In this document: positions 28,315 through 36,666 of the stretch, in pieces
Numbering within the stretch: the first letter of the stretch is position 1
How the letters are laid out: each line of letters starts with the position of its first letter
From: Bacteroides sp.
Lineage (GTDB): Bacteria > Bacteroidota > Bacteroidia > Bacteroidales > Muribaculaceae
Length of the DNA stretch: 41,437 bases
NCBI GenBank assembly: GCA_023666905.1
Contig: JAMPBC010000010.1
Span: 1-41,437, forward strand
Reading direction: 5' to 3'
The notes under the pieces: model-generated
Database searches by the model: none
Seen by the model: the letters and a program-made list of their open reading frames with translations, nothing else
What the model was told of the DNA's origin: nothing
Program-made: the position numbers and the translations under genes

Positions 28315-30021
28315 ATGAAAGCATTGAAACATATATATCTGACAGCCTTTGTGGCTTTGGCACTCACTGCCTGCGACAGTGACATCGACCAGGTGTTTGT
28401 GCTCCCCACCGATGATGTGGAACTTGCAGGTGCATCGACTGACATCATCCTCACGCCCGACAATCCTCAGGGCCTCGCCTTGACCATTTATTGGAGTGGC
28501 GACGGACGCTTAGCTTTGAGCGACGCGGCCATCAATGCTCCGGTGAATGCGGCTGAAACCACAATTGAACTTTCGGCCGATGAAACATTCACCGCCCCGC
28601 TGGAACTGGCAGTTGACAAGAATGTGCGTTCACGCCAGTTCATGTGCGAGGAACTTAACTCACTTCTTGGCCGACTCGGTTTTCCGGCCAACGAACCGGC
28701 ACCACTCTGGATAAGAGTGCGCACAAAGTTGGCGGCCAATGTTGACCCCACCTACTCCAACGCGCTGCGCGTCAATGTGCAGAGCTATCGCATAAGCCTT
28801 AATCTTGGCCGCGTGCTCAACTCCGATTGGAGCGAGACCTCTGTAACACTCGCCTCGCCTGAAGAAAACGGCATTTACACCGGCTTTATGGGTGTGTCCG
28901 GATGGTACAACTGGTGGTTCCGTGAAAACAACAATGTTACGTGGGGTAACCTTGGCGTTGACGGGAAATCGTTCTACGCCTCATCGGCCGACGACCATTG
29001 GAACTTCTGGTTCCCCGGCGAAACCGGATGTTATTTCACCACGCTCAACACCGTTGAGGGTTGGTGGAGCGCCCTGTACATTTCATCTCTCAGCGTAAGC
29101 GGTGATCTCAGCGGCGACATGACCTATAACAAAGCAGCCAATCAATGGACACTCACGGTGAACATGGCCTCTGAATCGACCGTGAACATCACTGTGGCTG
29201 GTCAGGGTACGCTCTACGACGTCAACACCACGGCCGATGGTCCGGGTGTGGCTCAAACCGTAGGGTTTTCAGGCTCGGCCACAGGCCTCAGTTTTGGTAA
29301 CACAGGTGCGCCGGTGTCTGTGACACTTCCTGCCGGTGAAACAACTTTGGTTCTCGACCTGTCGAATCCCCTGCAGTGGACCATTGGAGCCGGAGAAGCG
29401 GCTCCCGAACCCGCCATTGACTCACACCTCTATTTTTCCGGGTTGGTGACATGGGACGGATTTGACGATTATCTTACTCTTTACAACGAATCGTCGCTCA
29501 GCTATGGCGGCGCCCACTGGATTGACTCGGAATGGGGCTACAGGGTTTATCCGCAACCGGACTGGACACCTTGTTATAAAGCCACCGACGGCTCCGACGG
29601 CTTGGCAGGCTCTCTGGTTCTGGCCGAGAGTGACGGCAACGTGCCCGCACCGGCGAAGGGTCTGTATGTTATGGATTTCAGTCTCGCGAACCTCAACTAC
29701 ACGCTCACTGCCGTAAGTGCCGTTTCGTTCACCGGACTTAATGATGACTGGAACGAGCATGAAATGACCCAATCGGCCGACAATCCTGAAGTATTCACCG
29801 GCGAATTTATCAAGGAAAAGGAAACTCCATGGGGTGTGAAAGTTCTCATCAACCATGACTGGAGCCTGTTCTTTGGTGGCGGCGAAACCGAAGGGACGCT
29901 ATATCTTGGACACTCAGACGCCACATCGGGATTCACCGGCGACAATGCTCTGGAAACAGGTAAAACCTACATTATCACCGTTGACCTCGGCAAGCAAACC
30001 TACACTTATTCACTGAAATAA
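28315..30021 (+). CDS. SusE/SusF-like surface glycan-binding lipoprotein
   Basis: This 568-residue lipoprotein (lipobox LTAC, C20, then DSDID) carries no catalytic motif. The N-terminal region (about 25-155) resembles the SusE-type leader of such proteins. Two beta-rich modules follow. The first (about 165-365) has exposed aromatics (W197, W200, W201, W210, W229, W232, W250, W251), and the second (about 375-565) has another group of tryptophans and tyrosines, a pattern expected of galactan- or starch-binding Ig/CBM-like domains. Position between susD and GH53 matches the surface glycan-binding protein of known galactan loci. The binding ligand is inferred, and this class diverges fast, so sequence identity alone would not prove it. 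Confidence 0.8.
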   Translation: MKALKHIYLTAFVALALTACDSDIDQVFVLPTDDVELAGASTDIILTPDNPQGLALTIYWSGDGRLALSDAAINAPVNAAETTIELSADETFTAPLELAVDKNVRSRQFMCEELNSLLGRLGFPANEPAPLWIRVRTKLAANVDPTYSNALRVNVQSYRISLNLGRVLNSDWSETSVTLASPEENGIYTGFMGVSGWYNWWFRENNNVTWGNLGVDGKSFYASSADDHWNFWFPGETGCYFTTLNTVEGWWSALYISSLSVSGDLSGDMTYNKAANQWTLTVNMASESTVNITVAGQGTLYDVNTTADGPGVAQTVGFSGSATGLSFGNTGAPVSVTLPAGETTLVLDLSNPLQWTIGAGEAAPEPAIDSHLYFSGLVTWDGFDDYLTLYNESSLSYGGAHWIDSEWGYRVYPQPDWTPCYKATDGSDGLAGSLVLAESDGNVPAPAKGLYVMDFSLANLNYTLTAVSAVSFTGLNDDWNEHEMTQSADNPEVFTGEFIKEKETPWGVKVLINHDWSLFFGGGETEGTLYLGHSDATSGFTGDNALETGKTYIITVDLGKQTYTYSLK

Positions 30022-30030
30022 ATAAAAACG

Positions 30031-31092
30031 ATGAAAATGATAAATATAATTTCGGGGGTTGCACTTTGCGTCTCGCTGTTTGCAAGTTCCTGCTCCGATG
30101 ATCCCACTCCGAAAATAGGCTCCGTTGAACCCGAGCCCATTGTAAAAGAAAGCGGTTTTGCCCGAGGAGCCGATGTGAGCTGGCTCACGCAAATGGAATC
30201 GGAAGGATTGAAATTCTACACTCCGGGCGCCGACCGTCAAGAAATGGAATGTATGCAACTTCTGCGCGACCATTGCGGAGTGAACTCCATTCGCCTGCGT
30301 GTATGGGTAAATCCTGCCGACGGATGGAATTCAATGGACGACGTGGTTCTGAAAGCCATCCGCGCTGAGCGCCTGGGATTGCGCACCATGATTGACTTCC
30401 ACTTTTCCGACACCTGGGCCGACCCGGGCCACCAGATTATTCCCGCAGCATGGGCTGAAATGGATCTTGAGCAGCTTAAGGTGTCCGTGGCAACTCACGT
30501 AACGGCAACCCTTACTGCGCTGCAAGTTGCAGGTGTAACACCTGAATGGGTGCAGATTGGCAACGAGACAACTCCGGGCATGATGCTCCCGGTTGGCGAC
30601 GTCGATGCTAATCCTGCAGCACTGACCGCGCTCAACAATGCCGGTTACGATGCCGTGAAAGCAGTGTTCCCCGAGGCAAAGGTGATTGTCCACCTTGACG
30701 GGGGCGATGACCAATGGCGCTACGACCGCATGTTCGATGCCCTTGAGGCTAACGGAGGGCGATATGACATGATTGGCATGTCACTTTATCCCTACTGGGC
30801 CGAACAGGAGGGCAAAACCGGCGGCTGGCAAAAGGTTGCCTCTGATTGCATTGCAAACATTGGCCACCTAAGCCAAAAATATGGTAAGCCGGTTATGATA
30901 TGCGAAACAGGCATGCCTTTTGACCAACCGGAAGCCTGCAAAAACTTGATTGCAACAATGATGGAAGCTCCTGTGGAAGGAATCTTCTATTGGGAACCTC
31001 AGGCTCCCGACGGTTACAACGACGGCTATAGGATGGGATGCTTCGACAACGGCGCCCCCACCTCGGCACTTGACCCCTTCAAAGTTAAGTAA
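30031..31092 (+). CDS. GH53 endo-beta-1,4-galactanase, lipoprotein
   Basis: This 353-residue glycoside hydrolase family 53 enzyme cleaves internal beta-1,4-galactosyl bonds of pectic galactan and arabinogalactan I. GH53 has no other well-established activity, so this gene defines the locus substrate. The acid/base is E179 in QIGNET and the nucleophile E292 in ICETG, both clan GH-A positions. RGADVSWL (about 45-52) opens the barrel, and RLRVWVNP is another family marker. The lipobox ends at C21, followed by S-D-D, which predicts surface display so that polymer can be cut outside the cell. It starts nine bases after the binding lipoprotein and is followed by GH2 after four bases. Confidence 0.95.
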   Translation: MKMINIISGVALCVSLFASSCSDDPTPKIGSVEPEPIVKESGFARGADVSWLTQMESEGLKFYTPGADRQEMECMQLLRDHCGVNSIRLRVWVNPADGWNSMDDVVLKAIRAERLGLRTMIDFHFSDTWADPGHQIIPAAWAEMDLEQLKVSVATHVTATLTALQVAGVTPEWVQIGNETTPGMMLPVGDVDANPAALTALNNAGYDAVKAVFPEAKVIVHLDGGDDQWRYDRMFDALEANGGRYDMIGMSLYPYWAEQEGKTGGWQKVASDCIANIGHLSQKYGKPVMICETGMPFDQPEACKNLIATMMEAPVEGIFYWEPQAPDGYNDGYRMGCFDNGAPTSALDPFKVK

Positions 31093-31096
31093 CAAG

Positions 31097-33532
31097 ATGG
31101 TACACATAAGGTTTAGTATTTCAGTCATGGCTCTTGCGGGAGCCATGACTTTATGGGCCACATCCCTGCGCGAGGTGTCAACCCTCACTCAAGGCTGGCA
31201 ATTTTCCAAGGGTCACGGCGAAGATGCCAGTGAGTGGAAAGCCGTAAGAGTTCCGCACGACTGGGCCATAACCGGACCGTTTGACCGCGCCAACGACCTG
31301 CAAAGCGTTGCCGTTTGGCAAAATGGCGAAACGGTGGAATCGCTCAAAACCGGACGCACGGGCGGCTTGCCCTTTATTGGCAAAGGCACCTACCGAACCT
31401 CGTTCAATGTTGCCGACACCGCTTCCCGATGCTTCACCATTTTGTTTGACGGAGCTATGAGCAACGCCCGCGTCATGGTTAACGGCAAAGAGGTTGTCAG
31501 CTGGCCTTACGGTTACAATTCGTTCTACACCGACATTTCAAATGCAGTTATTCCCGGCGAAAACCTGCTGACGGTGGAACTGGAAAACAAGGAGCGCGCC
31601 TCGCGCTGGTATCCGGGAGCCGGATTGTATCGCAACGTTCACTTAATCACTTCCGGACGCGTTCACATTCCCGTCTGGGGCACATACGTCACCACTCCCA
31701 CAGTATCGGCCAAAGAGGCCTCTGTAAGGCTTGAAATGGAAATCGAGGGCGCTGCAAAAGGTGAAAAAATTGAAGTGGTAACCGACATTCTCAACCCTTC
31801 GGGTAACAAAGTTGCAAGCAATTCGGCGCCATACACAGCCCACGGTCAAACGCACCATCAGAACTTCATCATTGAACGTCCCGAGCTGTGGGACACCGAA
31901 AATCCGGCTCTTTACAGCGCCGTGACACGCTTGTTTATCAACGGAGATGAGGTTGACAGCTACACCACCCGCTTCGGCATACGCAAGCTTGAATATGTTC
32001 CGGAGCGGGGATTTTTCCTCAACAACAACCCCGTCAAATTCAAGGGAGTTTGCAATCACCATGACCTTGGCCCGCTCGGAGCCGCCGTTAACCGTTCGGC
32101 TCTGCGATACCGCATTGAATTGCTCAAGGATATGGGAGTGAACGCAATTCGCACTTCCCACAACATGCCCTCGCCCGAGTTGGTTGACCTGTGCAATGAA
32201 ATGGGCATGATGCTCATGGTGGAACCGTTCGACGACTGGGGATTCCGCCCCAAATCGCCCAACGGCTACGGAGCCATTTTTGAAGAGTGGGCCGAACGGG
32301 ATGTCACCAACATGGTGCGTCAGTTCCGCAACGCACCGTCGGTTGTCATGTGGTCCATTGGCAATGAAGTGCCGAGCCAGTGGGGACCGGATGGTGTAGG
32401 CGAATTGACCATGCTGCGCGACATTGTTCGCCACCTTGATTCAACACGCCCCATAACCTGCGGCATGGACCAGATTAACTCCGTACTCGACAATGGTTTC
32501 GCCGCATCGCTGGACATTCCTTCTTTCAACTACAAACCTCAATACTACGAAGAAGCATACAACAAACTGCCCCAGCGCATGGTGCTCGGCTCAGAATCGG
32601 CCTCAACGGTGTCATCGCGTGGCATCTACTACTTCCCGGTATCATTTGGCGAATCGGACCACAACGAGGTGCTGCACCCGGAAAACCAATCGTCGAGCTA
32701 CGACAATGAATCGTGCTCGTGGTCCAATCCGCCCGACATTGACCTGTTCATGGATTCCAAGCCCTGGGTGTTGGGGCAATTCATCTGGACCGGTTTCGAC
32801 TATTTGGGAGAGCCTTCGCCTTACGACACCGATGCCTGGCCCAGCCACTCTTCGCTGTTCGGAGCCATTGACCTGGCTTTTCTGCCCAAAGACCGGTTCT
32901 ATCTGTACCGCTCGGTTTGGAACACGACGTCGCCCACGCTCCACATTCTTCCGCACTGGAATTGGCCGGGCCGTGAGGGGGAAATCACGCCTGTGTTTGT
33001 GTACACCTCCTATCCTAAAGCCGAGCTGTTCATTAATGGCAAGAGTCATGGCATCCGCGAAAAGTCCGATTCCACGCTTCAGAATCGCTTCCGGCTCATG
33101 TGGATGGACACGCGCTATGAACCGGGCGAGGTTAAGGTGGTCGCACTTGACTCAGCCGGTAATCCGGTTGCCGAGAGGTCAATGCGCACTCCGGGCAAAC
33201 CCCATCATCTAACGGTGTGCTGCAACCGTCCGGAGTTAAGTGCGTCTGGATCGGATCTTGCTTTCATAACCATTTCCGTGACCGACAAAGATGGCAATCC
33301 GGTGGCCACCGACACCCGCAAAGTGACATTTAACGTGAGCGGAGCCGGCACGTTCGAGGCCACAGCCAACGGCGACCCCACATGCTTGAGTCCGTTCCAC
33401 ATTAAGGAAGTACCACTGTTCAGCGGATCCGCCACAGCCATTGTTCGCGCAGCCGACACTCCCGGAGAACTAACCTTCACTGTAAGCGCAAAAGGCCTCA
33501 AGCCGGCCCGCCTGACCATACCTGTTAAATAG
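31097..33532 (+). CDS. Exported GH2 beta-galactosidase of the galactan locus
   Basis: This 811-residue GH2 enzyme probably releases galactose from galacto-oligosaccharides in the periplasm. It has a signal sequence (MVHIRFSISVMALAGAMTLWATS) without a lipobox, a jelly-roll domain (WQFSKG to VPHDWAITGPFD), an Ig-like domain, a barrel with acid/base E424 in SIGNEVPSQ and predicted nucleophile E500 in LGSESAST, and C-terminal Ig-like domains containing NPVA repeats. It lacks the C-terminal small-chain domain of the LacZ-like enzyme at 5743, so the two are different GH2 subtypes. The ATG at 31097 is preferred over one at 31070, which would lie inside GH53. A terminator follows at 33557. Confidence 0.93.
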   Translation: MVHIRFSISVMALAGAMTLWATSLREVSTLTQGWQFSKGHGEDASEWKAVRVPHDWAITGPFDRANDLQSVAVWQNGETVESLKTGRTGGLPFIGKGTYRTSFNVADTASRCFTILFDGAMSNARVMVNGKEVVSWPYGYNSFYTDISNAVIPGENLLTVELENKERASRWYPGAGLYRNVHLITSGRVHIPVWGTYVTTPTVSAKEASVRLEMEIEGAAKGEKIEVVTDILNPSGNKVASNSAPYTAHGQTHHQNFIIERPELWDTENPALYSAVTRLFINGDEVDSYTTRFGIRKLEYVPERGFFLNNNPVKFKGVCNHHDLGPLGAAVNRSALRYRIELLKDMGVNAIRTSHNMPSPELVDLCNEMGMMLMVEPFDDWGFRPKSPNGYGAIFEEWAERDVTNMVRQFRNAPSVVMWSIGNEVPSQWGPDGVGELTMLRDIVRHLDSTRPITCGMDQINSVLDNGFAASLDIPSFNYKPQYYEEAYNKLPQRMVLGSESASTVSSRGIYYFPVSFGESDHNEVLHPENQSSSYDNESCSWSNPPDIDLFMDSKPWVLGQFIWTGFDYLGEPSPYDTDAWPSHSSLFGAIDLAFLPKDRFYLYRSVWNTTSPTLHILPHWNWPGREGEITPVFVYTSYPKAELFINGKSHGIREKSDSTLQNRFRLMWMDTRYEPGEVKVVALDSAGNPVAERSMRTPGKPHHLTVCCNRPELSASGSDLAFITISVTDKDGNPVATDTRKVTFNVSGAGTFEATANGDPTCLSPFHIKEVPLFSGSATAIVRAADTPGELTFTVSAKGLKPARLTIPVK

Positions 33533-33556
33533 TCCGTGTAAACAACATGAGTAAAT

Positions 33557-33590
33557 AAATCCCGCTCCGTATGTTCGGAGCGGGATTTTT
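33557..33590. terminator. Strong terminator ending the galactan operon
   Basis: A 13-bp perfect stem (33557-33569 with 33576-33588, core CCCGCTCCG) has a 6-base loop and runs into T-rich sequence to 33590. The other side is also T-rich on the minus strand (ATTTATTT). It probably ends transcripts from both the GH2 gene and the converging CoA-transferase gene. Confidence 0.88.
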
Positions 33591-33645
33591 ATTTGTTACT
33601 TAAGAGCCTACGGCTCAAAGCATATATGCGTCAAGAAATGGTTAT

Positions 33646-35142
33646 TTAGAAACCGTAGTGAGCCCAGTCCACGTTGCGCATGTCGCCGGTGTTCTTGAAG
33701 GCGGTGTGGAATGCCATGGCCGCTTCGAGCGAGTGGGGGATGTTTCCGCTCTTGCCAAAGTGGAGATACTCCTGAAGCATCGGACGATACATGGGGTTGG
33801 CGCAATTGGCAATGATGCTTTCGGCACGTTGCACTGCATCAAGTCCACGGAGGTCGGCAACACCTTGGTCGGTAATAATCACGTCAACAGAGTGTTCGGT
33901 GTGGTCAATGTGAGAGCACATGGGCACAATGTTACTAATCATGCCGCCTTTCGATACTGACGGACAAGAGAAAATGGAAATGTAGCCGTTACGTGTGAAG
34001 TCGCCTGAACCGCCGATACCGTTCATCATGCGTGTGCCGAGAACGTGGGTGGAGTTTATACAACCGAAAATGTCGGCTTCAAGTGCGGTGTTCATGGCAA
34101 TAACGCCAAGTCGGCGAATCACTTCAGGGCTGTTGGAAATTTCAGCGGGACGAATCACGAGCTTGTCGCGGAAGAAATCGAGGTTGCTCATGATTTCATG
34201 CTCGGTCTTGTCCGAAACCGTAAGGGCACAGGTTGAGCCGAATTTGCAACGGTCCATCTTCATCAACTCAATCACTGCATCCTGAATAACCTCGGTGTAC
34301 ATTTCAAAGCGGGGAATGTCCTTTGATGCAGCCAGGCCATATAGCACTGCGTTGGCCACATTACCCACGCCCGACTGAAGTGGAAGGAATGTTTTGGGGA
34401 TGCGTCCTGACTTTATTTCGCCAATGAGGAAGTTACAAACATTCTGTCCAATCTGCAATGTATTGTCATCAAGCTCGGTGAAACCCTTTATGCCATCGTA
34501 GTTGTCGCTGTGGACAATACCCACAATTTTCTCGGGGTCAATTTTCACCACGGGGCTACCGATGCGGTCGCTCGGTTTGAAAATGGGAATTTCACGACGG
34601 TTGGGGGGATCCAGCGGCATGTAAATGTCGTGCAAGCCATAGAGATCGCGCGGGAGCTTGGAGTTGAGTTCAAGAATCACATGCTTGGCATATTTCACAT
34701 AAGTGGGAACATTACCCACGCCGGCGCCTAACACAACCTCGCCGTTGTCGAACACCTCGGCAACTTCAATAATAGCCCAGTCGAGATTGCCGTAAAATCC
34801 ATAGCGGAATTTCTGCGACAATTCGGAGAGGTGAAGGTCAAAGTAATGTGCATCATGGCTGTTAATGCGCAATCTCAGGTCGGGAGTGTTCTGATAAGGG
34901 CTGCGGCGACCAATGGCGTTAGCCTTTGCAAGGGCTCCGTCGGCCCAGCGGTTGGTGGATGCTCCTGTGAAAATGTCAACCTTGAAAGGCCGACCGGCTT
35001 CGTGCTCTTTTTCAGCGCGAGCCGCGAGAGCCTCAGTCACCACTTTGGGTGAGCCTGCTGCAGTAAATCCCGACAAGCCTAAAACATCGCCATTGTTAAT
35101 CATGGCTGCGGCTTCCTTCGGGGTGATGATTGGAAATGCCAT
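33646..35142 (-). CDS. Succinyl-CoA:acetate CoA-transferase / acetyl-CoA hydrolase family
   Basis: This 498-residue cytosolic enzyme of the Cat1/AarC class I CoA-transferase family exchanges CoA between acyl groups, most likely between acetate and succinate. The catalytic glutamate is E284 in MYTEVIQD, and the oxyanion and CoA sites appear in SGVGNVANAV (257-266) and GIGGSGDF near the C-terminal third. Length is typical of the family. In succinate- and propionate-forming Bacteroidales, such an enzyme would link acetate production to succinyl-CoA metabolism. The direct promoter lies at 35251-35282. Proteins in this family are often annotated acetyl-CoA hydrolase, but most tested members transfer rather than hydrolyse. 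Confidence 0.92.
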   Translation of the reverse strand: MAFPIITPKEAAAMINNGDVLGLSGFTAAGSPKVVTEALAARAEKEHEAGRPFKVDIFTGASTNRWADGALAKANAIGRRSPYQNTPDLRLRINSHDAHYFDLHLSELSQKFRYGFYGNLDWAIIEVAEVFDNGEVVLGAGVGNVPTYVKYAKHVILELNSKLPRDLYGLHDIYMPLDPPNRREIPIFKPSDRIGSPVVKIDPEKIVGIVHSDNYDGIKGFTELDDNTLQIGQNVCNFLIGEIKSGRIPKTFLPLQSGVGNVANAVLYGLAASKDIPRFEMYTEVIQDAVIELMKMDRCKFGSTCALTVSDKTEHEIMSNLDFFRDKLVIRPAEISNSPEVIRRLGVIAMNTALEADIFGCINSTHVLGTRMMNGIGGSGDFTRNGYISIFSCPSVSKGGMISNIVPMCSHIDHTEHSVDVIITDQGVADLRGLDAVQRAESIIANCANPMYRPMLQEYLHFGKSGNIPHSLEAAMAFHTAFKNTGDMRNVDWAHYGF

Positions 35143-35240
35143 ATTGTGTAATTTTATGATAATGATTTGGTTTTATGTTTTAATCCCCCATCTGTTTGCG
35201 CTTTTGGACAATCCATTGCATTGATATGGCGGATTTTTAC

Positions 35241-35248
35241 TAATTTTG
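35241..35248 (+). promoter_or_regulatory. -7 box of the miaB operon
   Basis: TAATTTTG is a full -7 match, about 39 bases before the TTG start at 35287. The -33 region has only ATTG at non-ideal spacing. It forms a palindrome with the opposing -7 box at 35251-35258. Confidence 0.5.
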
Positions 35249-35250
35249 TG

Positions 35251-35282
35251 CAAAATTAGCTAATTATCCAACAAAAAACAAA
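35251..35282 (-). promoter_or_regulatory. Promoter of the CoA-transferase gene
   Basis: Read on the minus strand, TTTG (35282-35279) is followed after 20 bases by TAATTTTG (35258-35251). Both boxes match the consensus fully. Transcription would start near 35244, giving a leader of about 100 bases. The -33 box lies five bases before the miaB start. Confidence 0.7.
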
Positions 35283-35286
35283 AGTT

Positions 35287-36651
35287 TTGGACATCAATCA
35301 AAATAATTCTGCTACTTCTGCCGCTGATAACAAGCTGCTTTACATAGAAACCTACGGCTGCCAAATGAACGTGGCCGATACTGAAACGGTGATTTCAATA
35401 ATGAAAATGGCAGGCTATGGACTCACTGACTCACAAGAGAAAGCCGATGCCATTCTGCTCAACACCTGCTCCATTCGCGACAATGCCGAGCAGAAAATCA
35501 TTTCGCGTCTGCAAGCTCTGAACGCACTGCGACGCAAGCGTAAGCCCAGGCCGCTGATCATTGGAGTGATTGGCTGCATGGCCGAGCGCGTGAAAGATGA
35601 CTTGATAACCAACCATGGTGTTGACCTTGTGGCCGGGCCTGACAATTATCTGGACCTGCCGGCTCTGTTTGCCGCAGTTGAATCGGGACAAAAGGCAATA
35701 AACGTTGAGCTTAGCACCACCGAGACTTATCGCGATGTCATTCCGGTGCGTCTTCCCGGAAATCTGGTGAGCGGATTCATTTCCATTATGCGGGGATGCA
35801 ACAATTTTTGCTCCTACTGCATTGTGCCCTACACCCGCGGCCGGGAACGTTCACGTGAGCTCTCGTCGATTCTTGCCGAGCTGGCCGACCTGCGAGCCAG
35901 AGGCTACAAGGAGGTGACGCTCCTTGGCCAAAACGTGAACTCTTATTGCTACACCGCCCCCGACTCGGGCACAACTCTCACCTTTGCCGGACTGCTTGCC
36001 CGCGTTGCCCAAGCCGCTCCCGACATGCGCGTGCGCTTCACCACGTCGCACCCCAAGGATATGACTGACGACATTCTGCACACCATAGCCGCCCATCCTA
36101 ATATTTGCCACCACATTCACCTGCCGGTTCAAAGCGGCAGCAACACCGTGCTCAAAGCCATGAACCGGCACTACACCCGCGAGTGGTATCTCGACCGCAT
36201 TGCTGCCATTCGCCGCATTATTCCTGATTGCGGCATCTCAACCGACATGTTCACAGGTTTCCACGATGAATCCGAAGAGGATTTCGAGCAAACGCTCTCA
36301 CTGATGCGCGAAGTGGGATTCCAGTCGGCTTTCATGTTCAAGTACTCCGAGCGCCCCGGCACCGTGGCTTCGCGCGTGCTCCCCGACAATATTCCGGAAG
36401 ATGTGAAAATTGACAGGCTCAACCGGATGATAGCGCTGCAGAACGAACTTTCGGCCACCGCCCACAGCAATATGGTGGGACGTGAAGTGGAAGTGCTCGT
36501 TGAAGGTGTTGCCAAACGGTCGGCACAGCAAATGGTGGGACGCACGTCGCAAAACATGACCGTGGTGCTTCCGCGACGCGACCATAAGGTCGGCGACACG
36601 GTGAAGGTGAAAATAACATCCTCAACCTCGGCCACTCTCATTGCCGAATAA
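35287..36651 (+). CDS. miaB: tRNA-2-methylthio-N6-dimethylallyladenosine synthase
   Basis: This 454-residue radical SAM methylthiotransferase adds the 2-methylthio group to i6A37 in tRNA. The N-terminal domain has the auxiliary cluster cysteines C25 (YGCQMN), C61 (NTCSIR) and C97 (GCMAE). The radical SAM motif is C171-x3-C175-x2-C178 (GCNNFCSYC) followed by PYTRGRE, which is typical of MiaB. A TRAM domain occupies about 385-450. The start is a TTG at 35287: upstream in frame there is a stop at 35257, and the next ATG falls after C25. The gene is followed 15 bases later by fmt. It is the first gene of a likely six-gene transcript. Confidence 0.94.
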   Translation: MDINQNNSATSAADNKLLYIETYGCQMNVADTETVISIMKMAGYGLTDSQEKADAILLNTCSIRDNAEQKIISRLQALNALRRKRKPRPLIIGVIGCMAERVKDDLITNHGVDLVAGPDNYLDLPALFAAVESGQKAINVELSTTETYRDVIPVRLPGNLVSGFISIMRGCNNFCSYCIVPYTRGRERSRELSSILAELADLRARGYKEVTLLGQNVNSYCYTAPDSGTTLTFAGLLARVAQAAPDMRVRFTTSHPKDMTDDILHTIAAHPNICHHIHLPVQSGSNTVLKAMNRHYTREWYLDRIAAIRRIIPDCGISTDMFTGFHDESEEDFEQTLSLMREVGFQSAFMFKYSERPGTVASRVLPDNIPEDVKIDRLNRMIALQNELSATAHSNMVGREVEVLVEGVAKRSAQQMVGRTSQNMTVVLPRRDHKVGDTVKVKITSSTSATLIAE

Positions 36652-36666
36652 ACCGAACAGAAAGAA

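Noticed and set aside
33604-33616. Small hairpin GAGCC-TAC-GGCTC before the CoA-transferase 3' end
   Set aside because: A 5-bp stem without a T-run; the adjacent strong hairpin at 33557-33590 already explains termination.
34208-34218. Another TTGTCCGAAAC match, inside the CoA-transferase gene
   Set aside because: It is a single copy within coding sequence, with no partner repeat at 21-22 bases and no promoter, so it is probably chance.
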